This document shows, in pieces, positions 8,558 to 16,709 of a DNA stretch of 47,546 bases. Numbering within the stretch: the first letter of the stretch is position 1; each line of letters starts with the position of its first letter. The notes under the pieces were generated by a model. It had not been told where the DNA came from, made no database searches, and saw only the letters and a program-made list of their open reading frames with translations. Both the position numbers and the translations under genes were made by a program. The stretch comes from an uncultured Kiritimatiellota bacterium (GTDB lineage Bacteria; Verrucomicrobiota; Kiritimatiellia; RFP12; UBA1067): NCBI GenBank assembly GCA_934635045.1, contig CAKTZA010000024.1, positions 1 to 47,546 of the forward strand. The letters are read 5' to 3'.

Positions 8558-9556
8558 TTAGAGCTTGTCGTTGGAACCGAGAACCTTCACGATCTTGTGG
8601 ATGTAAAGCTTCTTCATCTCGTCGCGCGCCGGCGAGAGGTACTGGCGCGGGTCGAAGTGCTCCGGGTGCTCCGCGAAGTGCTGGCGGATCGCCGCCGTCA
8701 TCGCGAGGCGCGAGTCGCTGTCGATGTTGATCTTGCAGACCGCGCTCTTCGCGGCCTTGCGCAGCTGCTCCTCCGGGATGCCGACCGCGTCCGGCAGCTT
8801 GCCGCCGTTGGCGTTGATGATGTCGACATACTCCTGCGGGACGCTGGACGAGCCGTGGAGGACGATCGGGAAGCCCGGAAGCTGCTTCTCGACGGCCTTC
8901 AGGACGTCGAACGCGAGCGGCGGCGGGATGAGCTTGCCCGTCTTCTTGTCGCGCGTGCACTGCTCGGGCTTGAACTTGTAGGCGCCGTGCGACGTGCCGA
9001 TCGAGATCGCGAGCGAGTCGCAGCCCGTCTTCGTCGCGAACTCGACGACTTCCTCAGGCTTCGTGTAGTGCGACTCTTCCGCCGCGACCTCGTCCTCAAC
9101 GCCCGCGAGGACGCCGAGCTCGGCCTCGACCGTCACGTCGTGCTTGTGCGCGTAGGCGACGACCTTCTTCGTCAGCTTGATGTTGTCCTTGAACGGGAGG
9201 CTGGAGCCGTCGATCATGACGGACGAGAAACCGCTGTCGATGCAGCTCTTGCAGGTCTCGTAGCTGTCGCCGTGGTCGAGGTGGAGGACGATCTGCGGCT
9301 TCTTGCAGCCGAGCTCCTTGGCGTATTCGACCGCGCCCTGCGCCATGTAGCGGAGAATCGTCGGGTTCGCGTACTTGCGCGCGCCCTTCGACACCTGCAT
9401 GATGACGGGCGACTTCGTCTCGACCGCCGCCTGGACGATGGCCTGCATCTGCTCCATCGTGTTGAAGTTGAACGCCGGGATGGCATAACCGCCCTTGACC
9501 GCCTTCGCGAACATCTTCTTCGTGTTCACGAGACCAAGCTGCTTGTAGCTGACCAT
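8558..9556 (-). CDS. fba: Class II fructose-bisphosphate aldolase
   Basis: A 332-aa zinc aldolase of glycolysis and gluconeogenesis that interconverts fructose 1,6-bisphosphate with DHAP and glyceraldehyde 3-phosphate. The start at 9556 (MVSYKQLG) is chosen over an upstream in-frame start because CAGGAG lies 9 nt before it. Visible signatures are YAIPAFNFNTMEQ, HLDHGDSYETC (zinc His and catalytic Asp region, about residue 90), GVEDEV, ISIGTSHGAYK and VLHGSSSVP. It has its own extended -10 promoter and ends at a long hairpin, so it looks monocistronic. Confidence 0.96.
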   Translation of the reverse strand: MVSYKQLGLVNTKKMFAKAVKGGYAIPAFNFNTMEQMQAIVQAAVETKSPVIMQVSKGARKYANPTILRYMAQGAVEYAKELGCKKPQIVLHLDHGDSYETCKSCIDSGFSSVMIDGSSLPFKDNIKLTKKVVAYAHKHDVTVEAELGVLAGVEDEVAAEESHYTKPEEVVEFATKTGCDSLAISIGTSHGAYKFKPEQCTRDKKTGKLIPPPLAFDVLKAVEKQLPGFPIVLHGSSSVPQEYVDIINANGGKLPDAVGIPEEQLRKAAKSAVCKINIDSDSRLAMTAAIRQHFAEHPEHFDPRQYLSPARDEMKKLYIHKIVKVLGSNDKL

Positions 9557-9606
9557 TTTCTGTTGCTCCTGTTTGTTTTTGGGCAAACGCCCTAAAATTT
9601 GCGCGT

Positions 9607-9615
9607 ATTATATCA
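9607..9615 (-). promoter_or_regulatory. Extended -10 promoter of fba, TGATATAAT
   Basis: The minus strand reads TGATATAAT followed by ACGCGC. The spacing to the fba ATG at 9556 is 50 nt, giving a conventional leader of about 43 nt that contains the ribosome-binding site. Confidence 0.75.
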
Positions 9616-9643
9616 AAAAACGGCGAGTTCGTGTGGCAGGAAT

Positions 9644-10543
9644 TTATTCCGCCGCCTCATAGGCGACCGCAAGCCGCGTCTCGGCGGCCTCCAGCAGGTC
9701 TTTCAGCGCGTCCTCGGACGCCGCGCCACGGGCCAGTTCCAGCAGGAATGCGCGGTAGGCCGTCGCCGCCGCCTGAAGGCCCTCGCCGCGTCCGCCCCCG
9801 AAGACCGGCAGCTCGTTCGCCTTGTCGAGGGCGGCGACCCGGACGAACGGATCCCCCTTCGCGCAGGCGATTGCCTCGCGAAACGACAGCGCGTCAAATC
9901 GCCCGAGAAACGGACGGTCGAACGTGCGGGGATACAGCCACAGGCGCGAGGCGAAGACGCGCGCCTCGATGCGGCTGAGGTGCCCCGGACGGATGACGCA
10001 GTAGAGGCGGCGGAAGCCCTCGTCGTCAGCCCCCTCCGCCCGCGCCAGCCAGTCCGCCAGCCGCTGGCGTTCGCCGGAAAGCCGGTAGTCCGGATCCGTC
10101 TGACGGTAGGCTTCGCGCGCCTCCGCCGGCGACAGCTCGCGCCGCGCCGCCGCGCGGAAGTAGGCGCGGACGACCTCCGTGCGCAGGGCGTCCAGATCCG
10201 TCTGCGCGGGGTTGGGCAGAAAGAGGCGCGTCACGACCGCCTCGCCGTTCGTCGCGACGCGCACAAGGACGTCCGCGCGGTTCGTGCGCACGTCGCCGAG
10301 GTGCAGGACAATGCCCGGCTGGGCGACGCGCACGAGCGGCCGCTGCGCGGCGCGCGCGAGGGCCGTCACGGTCTCGCCGGCGAAGCGCGCGACGGGGGCC
10401 TGGTACTCGCGCCGCACGTCGACCGCGCAGTTCGCGTAGACCTTCACGAGCCCCTCCGCCTGCGTCAGGACGGGTGACTTGAACCGCTCGATCAGCTCCG
10501 CGCGCGAAAGCGCGAGCAGCAGGACTGTCGCGAGAACCCCCAT
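9644..10543 (-). CDS. Exported protein of unknown function
   Basis: A 299-aa protein that I do not recognise. It starts with a likely signal sequence (MGVLATVLLLALSRAELI) and is otherwise Arg/Ala-rich and predicted largely helical, with charged segments such as RAYFRAAARRELSPAEAREAYRQ near residue 130. No Cys lipobox or catalytic motif is evident. It begins 7 nt after the mraY-like gene stop and therefore closes the batD-mraY-unknown operon. The envelope-related neighbours suggest a periplasmic or membrane-associated role, but this is only context. Confidence 0.6.
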   Translation of the reverse strand: MGVLATVLLLALSRAELIERFKSPVLTQAEGLVKVYANCAVDVRREYQAPVARFAGETVTALARAAQRPLVRVAQPGIVLHLGDVRTNRADVLVRVATNGEAVVTRLFLPNPAQTDLDALRTEVVRAYFRAAARRELSPAEAREAYRQTDPDYRLSGERQRLADWLARAEGADDEGFRRLYCVIRPGHLSRIEARVFASRLWLYPRTFDRPFLGRFDALSFREAIACAKGDPFVRVAALDKANELPVFGGGRGEGLQAAATAYRAFLLELARGAASEDALKDLLEAAETRLAVAYEAAE

Positions 10544-10550
10544 CGCGCCG

Positions 10551-11678
10551 TCAGCGGACCTTCAGCAGGATCAGCAGCAGCGCCGGCATGACGACGAGCT
10601 GCAAGAGGACGAAGCGCATCAGCACCTGCGCGTTCGACCACTTCAGGTTCTTCTTGCAGTGGTCGTGCAGGGGAAAGCGCACCTTGCGGATCAGGTTGTC
10701 CTCGCCGATGTCGAAGCCGACCTTCTTCGCGAGGCGCAGGAGGACGAGCTTGCCGAGCCCGCCGCCGCCGTTCACGAGCACGATCGGCGCGAGCGCGAGG
10801 ACGATGAACGGGTTGCCCGTCATGAGCGAGGCCGTCGCGACGAGGATGCCGAGATAGCGGCTGCCCGCGTCGCCCATCAGGATCTTCGACGGCTCGGCGT
10901 TGTACCAGAGGTAGCCGCCGAACGCCCCGGCGACGATCATCACGACGATCGCCCAGCGCGCCGCCTCGGCGTAGACGGGGATGAGGAAGTAGTGCGCGAC
11001 GGGACGGTAGCCGACGACCACGTAGAGGACGACCGCCAGCATGCCGAGCGCGATAAGCGTCAGCGTCCCGGCGAGGCCGTCCACGCCGTCCGAGCAGTTC
11101 GTCGCGTTCATCGTGAACCAGAGGACGAATGCCGCGACCGGCACATAGGCCCAGGCATGCACGAGCCAGACGCCGACGCCGTTCATCAGGACGGGCCCCT
11201 TCACGAACGGCAGCCACGCGATCATCACGTGCGACCCGTCCACGACCTCGTGGTGCCCCAGGAAGATGAAGACGGCGATCGCGACCGAGACGACGGCGTC
11301 GAGAAGCCCCTTCTTGAGCTCGCCCCACGGCACGCGCGCCTGGTCGTCGAGATAGCCGAAGAGCATCGCCCCGTACAGCGCGAACACGGCGGCGAGATCC
11401 CAGAACTTGAGCGGCGCGAACAGGATGATGACCGGGAGCGCGATCAGCGACACCCAGAGCCCCGCCCCCGTCGGCTTGCCCTGGCTCGTGAGGCCGCCCA
11501 TGTCCTTCAACAGCGCCTTGCCGCGATCGCGCGGCAGACGATCCCAAAGGCGCGGCAGGAGAATCCAGGTCAGGAACGCCGCCGTGAACGCGCCGCCCGC
11601 GAGGAGGAGGGCGTGCGACTGGAGGAGCCGAAACGGGCCCCAGAACTGCTGAAGGAAATCCGAAAGGTAATAGAGCAT
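10551..11678 (-). CDS. mraY: Phospho-N-acetylmuramoyl-pentapeptide-transferase, divergent
   Basis: A 375-aa polytopic membrane protein with about ten helices. NATNCSDGVDGLAG near residue 191 matches the catalytic NxxNxxDGxDGLA loop of MraY, and KILMGDAGSRYLG near residue 265 matches the MGDxGS loop. MraY makes lipid I from UDP-MurNAc-pentapeptide and undecaprenyl phosphate at the inner membrane. The usual PLHHHFE motif reads PLHDHCKKN and the second Asp motif carries an unusual WYNAEPS. So a paralogue acting on another nucleotide sugar (WecA-like) is possible, although the overall layout favours MraY. It sits apart from a dcw cluster, between batD and an exported protein. Confidence 0.82.
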   Translation of the reverse strand: MLYYLSDFLQQFWGPFRLLQSHALLLAGGAFTAAFLTWILLPRLWDRLPRDRGKALLKDMGGLTSQGKPTGAGLWVSLIALPVIILFAPLKFWDLAAVFALYGAMLFGYLDDQARVPWGELKKGLLDAVVSVAIAVFIFLGHHEVVDGSHVMIAWLPFVKGPVLMNGVGVWLVHAWAYVPVAAFVLWFTMNATNCSDGVDGLAGTLTLIALGMLAVVLYVVVGYRPVAHYFLIPVYAEAARWAIVVMIVAGAFGGYLWYNAEPSKILMGDAGSRYLGILVATASLMTGNPFIVLALAPIVLVNGGGGLGKLVLLRLAKKVGFDIGEDNLIRKVRFPLHDHCKKNLKWSNAQVLMRFVLLQLVVMPALLLILLKVR

Positions 11679-11712
11679 GACGTGTTCTCCTTGTTGAGCG
11701 GCCTCCCCGGCC

Positions 11713-13446
11713 TCATTCTCCCTGAATGTAGACGAGCTTTGTCCCGCCCGTCTCGGCCCGCTTGTAGGACTTCGTGCGCGGATCGTAGTAGGGCACGGAC
11801 ACCTTCGGCGTCGTCGGCGCGCCGTCCGCGACGAAGAACCGGCGGTACTCGATCTCGACGGTGCGCCCTTCGCGATCCGTCTGCCGCGTCCACTCGAACG
11901 CGGCGTCCGGCAGCAGGAAGTCGTCGGGCACGTAGCCCTTCGGGAAGAGTCGGTAGGAGATCGTCACGACGTCGTTCGTCTCGACCTTCAAAATGTCGCA
12001 CGTCTCGTGAAGCCGCAGCCCCTCCGAGACAAGGCCCGCGAAATCGGCCGGCTGGCCGTCCGTCGCGAGCGGCTTCACGTCCAGCGCGAGCGGCGGCGTC
12101 TCGCAGGTGAACGAGTTGGAGAACGTGAAGCTGAAGCGTCCGCCGCGCCGCGTCTCGCGTCCCGAAACCATGCCCTGGATCGTGAACGCGAGCGTTCCCC
12201 GAAACGGCACATCGTAGCGGACAGGCACGGAGAGCCGCTTGATCACGTTCGTCGGGTTCTCCGCCGGAAGATCCGTCAGGTTCTCGGCCGGGCCCGTGAC
12301 CGTGAGGCCGAACCGCTCCGAAGGGGTCATCGCAATCTGCCCGATGGAGACGTTCTTCGGCACCTCCAGCGAGACGACGAAGGCGAACGGCTCGCCGACG
12401 CGCAGCTCCGGCTTGTCCGTCGCGAGCGTTGCGGCGATCTTCACCGGCTCGCGCGCCTCGGCCCCGCCGAAGCCGCTGCCGAAGGAAAAGCTCATCGACT
12501 GCCCCATCTGCTGTTGCATGCGGCGCATCTGCTCCTCCATCTGCTGGAAGATGTCCGCGCGCGCCGGAGGCGTCCCGAGCAGCGCGGCGACTGCGAGGCA
12601 GGCGAGCGCGCGGATGCCGCGCCCCAGCGCCCAGAAGAGGGCGGCGAGCGCGAGGACGCCGCCGAGGACGATTCCGACGCGGCCGCGCCAGTCGTGGCGC
12701 AGAAGCGGACGCAGCACCTGCCGCGCCACCGGCAGTTCGGCGGACGGGCTGTCGAAGCGCAGGGCCTGCGCGGCGACGAGGCCCTGCTCGATCGCGGCGG
12801 TCTGGCCCGTCCGCCATTCGAGTCGCGCATAGATCTTCTGCGCGCGCGCCCAGTTGCCCTCGCGAATCGCGCACGTCGCCTCGTTCAGCCGCGCCGCCGG
12901 AAAGTCGAACGCCGCGAAAGCGTCCGCCGTCGGGGTCGCGCACGCCTTCTGCCACGCGAAGCGCGCGTCGTCCGTGAGCGGCACGCCCGGCTCCGTCACG
13001 AGCGCGGGCGGCGCGGGCAGCTTGTTCGGCTCCTCGCCCATCTCCGCGACGACGACATCGGCCCCGGCTTTCGCGTGGACGGGAATCGCGTTCGCCCGCA
13101 CGCGGCGCGGCGCACCGTCCGTCCCCTGATACGCGAATTCGAGCGCGGGAAACCAGAGCAGCCCCGTGCGGCGCGGGCGGACGCGGTACGTGAGCCGCCG
13201 CGCATCGCGGAACGTGTCCGTCTTCGCCGAGGCGTCGTCCACCTTCCAGTCCGCGCGGTCGACGGCCTTGGCGAGCGCGGGCGGGTGCAGCGCGTGGAAG
13301 TCGGCGTCGCCGATGAAGTCGATCGTGAGGATCAGCGGATCGCCGACCTTCACGTTGTTCGCGTCAAAGAACGCCCGTGCCCGCAGGGCGCTGCCCTGCA
13401 CGCCCAGGAGCTCCAGCGCACAGAAAAAGAGAATTCCCAACATCAT
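11713..13446 (-). CDS. batD: BatD-like protein with a second exported half
   Basis: A 577-aa protein. Residues 1-20 are a signal segment. About 20-130 is an Ig-like BatD domain (VKVGDPLILTIDFIGDADF). Around residues 255-290 lie one or two membrane helices, and then a Gln/Met-rich stretch (QQMEEQMRRMQQQMG). From about residue 335 comes a second BatD-type domain (LATDKPELRVGEPFAFVVSLEVP). BatD proteins of aerotolerance operons are membrane-anchored Ig-fold proteins of unclear mechanism. The helix followed by PARADIFQQ looks like a second signal peptide, so the gene may be a fusion of two ancestral genes. BatA/BatB von Willebrand partners are absent. It is driven by an extended -10 and followed by mraY. 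Confidence 0.75.
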   Translation of the reverse strand: MMLGILFFCALELLGVQGSALRARAFFDANNVKVGDPLILTIDFIGDADFHALHPPALAKAVDRADWKVDDASAKTDTFRDARRLTYRVRPRRTGLLWFPALEFAYQGTDGAPRRVRANAIPVHAKAGADVVVAEMGEEPNKLPAPPALVTEPGVPLTDDARFAWQKACATPTADAFAAFDFPAARLNEATCAIREGNWARAQKIYARLEWRTGQTAAIEQGLVAAQALRFDSPSAELPVARQVLRPLLRHDWRGRVGIVLGGVLALAALFWALGRGIRALACLAVAALLGTPPARADIFQQMEEQMRRMQQQMGQSMSFSFGSGFGGAEAREPVKIAATLATDKPELRVGEPFAFVVSLEVPKNVSIGQIAMTPSERFGLTVTGPAENLTDLPAENPTNVIKRLSVPVRYDVPFRGTLAFTIQGMVSGRETRRGGRFSFTFSNSFTCETPPLALDVKPLATDGQPADFAGLVSEGLRLHETCDILKVETNDVVTISYRLFPKGYVPDDFLLPDAAFEWTRQTDREGRTVEIEYRRFFVADGAPTTPKVSVPYYDPRTKSYKRAETGGTKLVYIQGE

Positions 13447-13459
13447 CGTCGTTTGAAGT

Positions 13460-13478
13460 CAACGCACCGTGTGCGTTG
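13460..13478 (-). promoter_or_regulatory. Hairpin in the batD leader
   Basis: CAACGCAC (13460-13467) pairs with GTGCGTTG (13471-13478) around a 3-nt loop. It lies between the batD -10 box and its ATG, so it would fold at the very 5' end of the mRNA. A role in mRNA stability or translation is plausible but untested. Confidence 0.45.
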
Positions 13479-13484
13479 CCGCCT

Positions 13485-13493
13485 ATTATAGCA
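13485..13493 (-). promoter_or_regulatory. Extended -10 promoter of batD, TGCTATAAT
   Basis: The minus strand reads TGCTATAAT, 38 nt before the batD ATG at 13446. Confidence 0.7.
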
Positions 13494-13523
13494 AATTGTG
13501 CACGCCGACAGCGGACGCCCTCT

Positions 13524-14240
13524 TCAGGCGTCCGCCGACGTCAGCAGGGCACGGGCGCGGGCGACTTCGGCGTCCGTCGGCGGACGCGCAGCCGCGAGCG
13601 TGTAGGCGAGGCCGAGTGCCTGCCACTTGTGCACGCCGAGCGCATGGTAGGGCAGCACCTCGACGCGGCGGACGTTCGGCAACGTGCGGATAAAATCGCC
13701 CGTCCGCCGCAAGTCGTCTTCGCCGTCCGTCAGTCCCGGCACGAGCACGCGGCGAATCCAGACGTCCGTGCCGCGTTCGGCGAGATACCGCGCACAGTCG
13801 AGGACGGGCGCATTGTCCGCCCCTGTGAGCGCGCGGTGCGCATCCGCGTCGAAGAGCTTCAAGTCGAGCAGCACGGTGTCCGTCGCGCGCAACAGCCGTT
13901 CCTGCGCCGCGTCGCCGCGCCGGAAGCAGCCCGCCGCCGTGTCAAGGCACGTCGTCGCGCCCACCGCGTGGGCCTTCTCGAAGAGGTCAGCGACTTCGGC
14001 GGCCTGCAGCATCGGCTCGCCGCCAGACGCGGTGATGCCGCCCTCCGCGCCCCAGTACGCCTTGTAGCGGAGCGCACGGGCGAGCACGTCGTCCGCCGAC
14101 GCCGCCTCTGCGGGCGGCTTCGCCCACGTGTCGGGGTTGTGGCAGTAGCGGCAGCGGAACGGGCAGCCGCTCAGGAAGACGATGAACCGCACGCCCGGCC
14201 CGTCCGCCGCACCAAATGTCTCAAACGAATGTATTTTCAT
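13524..14240 (-). CDS. pflA: Pyruvate formate-lyase-activating enzyme
   Basis: A 238-aa radical SAM enzyme that installs the glycyl radical on PflB. The [4Fe-4S] cysteines are C26, C30 and C33 (CPFRCRYC), followed by HNPDTW. TASGGEPMLQ supplies the SAM-binding GGE motif and LLDLKLFDADAH is typical of PFL activases. It lies 65 nt downstream of pflB, and a GC-rich hairpin stands between the AGGA ribosome site and the ATG. It is expected to be active only under anaerobic conditions, because both the activase cluster and the PFL radical are oxygen-sensitive. Confidence 0.95.
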   Translation of the reverse strand: MKIHSFETFGAADGPGVRFIVFLSGCPFRCRYCHNPDTWAKPPAEAASADDVLARALRYKAYWGAEGGITASGGEPMLQAAEVADLFEKAHAVGATTCLDTAAGCFRRGDAAQERLLRATDTVLLDLKLFDADAHRALTGADNAPVLDCARYLAERGTDVWIRRVLVPGLTDGEDDLRRTGDFIRTLPNVRRVEVLPYHALGVHKWQALGLAYTLAAARPPTDAEVARARALLTSADA

Positions 14241-14249
14241 GGCAAGCGG

Positions 14250-14277
14250 GGGGCGGGCCGTGCGGCCCGCCCCTCCT
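14250..14277 (-). promoter_or_regulatory. Hairpin between ribosome site and start codon of pflA
   Basis: A 10-bp stem (14250-14259 with 14264-14273), arms GGGGCGGGCC and GGCCCGCCCC, lies in the pflB-pflA gap. On the minus strand AGGA (14274-14277) immediately precedes the stem, and 9 nt separate the stem from the ATG. If the hairpin forms, it loops out the spacer and brings AGGA(GG) near the start codon. It could also attenuate transcription to keep PflA below PflB. Confidence 0.5.
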
Positions 14278-14305
14278 GTTGTGCCGTGCGCAACCTGTTC
14301 AAGCC

Positions 14306-16555
14306 TTAGAGGCTCTTGTGGCAGGTACGGCTGATGACGTCGAGCTGCTGCTCGCGCGTCAGGTCGATGAACTTCACCGCATAGCCCGAGACGCGGATCG
14401 TGAAGTTCGCGTACTCCGGCTTCTCCGGATGCTCCATCGCGTCGATCAGCTTCTCCGTGCCGAAGACGTTCACGTTCAGGTGATGCGCTCCCTGCGAGAA
14501 GTAGCCGTCCAGCACGCGCGCGAGCGTCGTCTCCCGCGTCGCCTCGTCGTTGCCGAGGGCCGAGGGATGGATCGTCTGCGTGTTGGAGATGCCGTCCAGC
14601 GCATAGCCGTAGGGCAGCTTCGCGACCGAGTTGAGCGAGGCGAGCAGCCCATGCTGCTCCGCGCCGTAGGACGGGTTCGCCCCCGGCGACAGCGGCTCGC
14701 CCGCCTTGCGCCCGTCGGGCATCGCGCCCGTCGCCTTGCCGTAGACGACGTTCGACGTGATCGTGAGGATCGACGTCGTCGGCGTCGCGTGGCGGTAGGT
14801 GTGGTGGCTGCGGATCTTGTTCATGAACTCCTTGAGGAGAGCCTTCGCGATCTCGTCCGCGCGCGGGTCGTCGTTCCCGTAGCGCGGGAAGTCGCCCTCG
14901 ACCTTGTAGTCGACGGCAAGCCCCGTCTCGTCGCGGATGACGCTCACCTTCGCGTACTTGATCGCCGAGAGCGAGTCGACGGCGTGCGAGAAGCCCGCGA
15001 TGCCCGTCGCGAACGTGCGCTCGACGTCGGTGTCAATGAGCGACATCTGCGCCGCCTCGTAGTAGTAGCGGTCGTGCATGAAGTGGATGAGGTTCAGCGT
15101 GTGGACGTAGAGCCCGGCGAGCCAGTCCATCATCGCGTGGTAGGCCTTCAGCACCTGCGCGTAGTCGAGCACGTCGCCCGTGATCGGGCGGAGCTCCGGG
15201 CCGACCTGCGCGCGCGTCTTCTCGTCCACGCCGCCGTTGATGGCGTACAGGAGGCACTTCGCGAGGTTGGCGCGCGCGCCGAAGAACTGCATCTCCTTGC
15301 CGGTGTGCGTCGCCGAGACGCAGCAGCAGATCGCGTAGTCGTCGCTCCAGACGCGGCGCATGACCTCGTCGTTCTCGTACTGCACGCTCGACGTCGCGAT
15401 CGAGATCTTCGCGGCATAGCGCTTGAACGCCTCCGGGAGACGCGGCGAATAGAGGACCGTGAGGTTCGGCTCCGGGCTCGGCCCCATCGTCTCCAGCGTG
15501 TGGAGGATGCGGTAGTCGGTCTTCGTGACCATGCTGCGGCCGTCGCCGCACATGCCCGCGACGTTGATCGTCGCCCAGACGGGATCGCCCGAGAAAAGCT
15601 GGTTGTACTCGGGGATGCGCGCGAACTTGACCATGCGGAACTTCAGGACGAGGTGGTCAATCAGCTCCTGCGCGTCCGTCTCGGTGAGGATGCCGCGCTT
15701 CAGGTCACGCGCGATGTAGATGTCGAGGAACGTCGAGATGCGGCCGATGGACATCGCCGCGCCGTTCTGCGTCTTGATCGCCGCGAGATAGCCGAAGTAC
15801 GTCCACTGCACGGCCTCGCGCGCGTTCGTCGCCGGGCCGGAGATGTCGTAGCCGTAGCTCGCCGCCATGACCTTCATGGCCTTCAGCGCGCGAATCTGCT
15901 CGGCGACCTCCTCGCGGCCGCGGATCACGTCTTCCGGCATCGAGCCGACGCCGACCATCGGCAGGTCGCGTTCCTTGCCCGCGATCAGGCGGTCAATGCC
16001 GTAGAGCGCGACGCGGCGGTAGTCGCCGACGATGCGCCCGCGCCCGTAGGTGTCCGGCAGGCCCGTGATGATCTTGTTCTTGCGCGCACGGCGCATCTCC
16101 GGCGTGTACGCGTCGTAGACGCCCTGGTTGTGCGTCTTGTGGTACTCCGTGAAGATGTGGTGCAGCTCGGGGTTCGGCGTGTAGCCGTAGGTCGTCAGCG
16201 CCTCCTCGGCCATCTTGATGCCGCCGTAGGGCATGAACGCGCGCTTGAGCGGCTTGTCGGTCTGGAGGCCGACAATCTTCTCGAGGTTCTTGTCGAGGTA
16301 GCCCGGCTTGTGCGAGGTGATGGACGAGACGATGTCGGTGTCCATGTCCAGGACGCCGCCTTTCGCGCGCTCTTCCTTCTGCAGGGCCTGCAGCTTGTTC
16401 CAGAGGGCGGTCGTCGCCTCCGTCGCGCCGGCGAGGAACGACGCATCGCCATCATACGGCGTGTAGTTCAGGCGAATGAACTCGGCCGGATCGATCTCCT
16501 CCTGCCACTCGCCACCGATGAAACCTTCCCATGCGGGATAATCTTTCTTGCTCAT
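14306..16555 (-). CDS. pflB: Formate acetyltransferase (pyruvate formate-lyase)
   Basis: A 749-aa glycyl-radical enzyme that converts pyruvate and CoA to acetyl-CoA and formate. The active-site cysteines are in a run of three at residues 410-412 (ICCCVSATHTGKEMQFFGAR), and the radical glycine is G724 in RVSGYAVKF near the C-terminus. The start at 16555 (MSKKDYPAW) is preferred because the upstream in-frame ATG would lie inside the promoter. There is no room for a Shine-Dalgarno site between the promoter and this ATG. It is followed by pflA. This marks fermentative anaerobic metabolism. Confidence 0.97.
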   Translation of the reverse strand: MSKKDYPAWEGFIGGEWQEEIDPAEFIRLNYTPYDGDASFLAGATEATTALWNKLQALQKEERAKGGVLDMDTDIVSSITSHKPGYLDKNLEKIVGLQTDKPLKRAFMPYGGIKMAEEALTTYGYTPNPELHHIFTEYHKTHNQGVYDAYTPEMRRARKNKIITGLPDTYGRGRIVGDYRRVALYGIDRLIAGKERDLPMVGVGSMPEDVIRGREEVAEQIRALKAMKVMAASYGYDISGPATNAREAVQWTYFGYLAAIKTQNGAAMSIGRISTFLDIYIARDLKRGILTETDAQELIDHLVLKFRMVKFARIPEYNQLFSGDPVWATINVAGMCGDGRSMVTKTDYRILHTLETMGPSPEPNLTVLYSPRLPEAFKRYAAKISIATSSVQYENDEVMRRVWSDDYAICCCVSATHTGKEMQFFGARANLAKCLLYAINGGVDEKTRAQVGPELRPITGDVLDYAQVLKAYHAMMDWLAGLYVHTLNLIHFMHDRYYYEAAQMSLIDTDVERTFATGIAGFSHAVDSLSAIKYAKVSVIRDETGLAVDYKVEGDFPRYGNDDPRADEIAKALLKEFMNKIRSHHTYRHATPTTSILTITSNVVYGKATGAMPDGRKAGEPLSPGANPSYGAEQHGLLASLNSVAKLPYGYALDGISNTQTIHPSALGNDEATRETTLARVLDGYFSQGAHHLNVNVFGTEKLIDAMEHPEKPEYANFTIRVSGYAVKFIDLTREQQLDVISRTCHKSL

Positions 16556-16565
16556 AACGGCGCGT

Positions 16566-16574
16566 ATTATACCA
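16566..16574 (-). promoter_or_regulatory. Extended -10 promoter of pflB with near-leaderless start
   Basis: TGGTATAAT is followed by only ten bases (ACGCGCCGTT) before the pflB ATG. With a normal start site about 7 nt after the -10, the leader would be roughly 3-5 nt. No good -35 element is seen at the usual distance. Confidence 0.75.
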
Positions 16575-16661
16575 CATTCGGGCCGCAAGAGTGTTAGCCG
16601 CAGGAAAGTTTTTGCATAACTGACAAAATTACGCGCCTTTCAAGCGTTTTTGCGAACAATC

Positions 16662-16685
16662 AAAAGAGCCTAATCACCCAGGCTC
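16662..16685 (-). terminator. Rho-independent terminator after the SGNH hydrolase gene
   Basis: On the minus strand GAGCCT (16680-16685) pairs with AGGCTC (16666-16671) around 8 nt, and TTTT follows (16662-16665). It lies 25 nt after the stop at 16710, preceded by a small ACGCGG/CCGCGT hairpin. Confidence 0.65.
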
Positions 16686-16709
16686 CCACGCGGCACCGCG
16701 TCACGCCCC

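Noticed and set aside
14216..16597. Plus-strand open frame of about 790 codons
   Set aside because: Antisense shadow of pflB.
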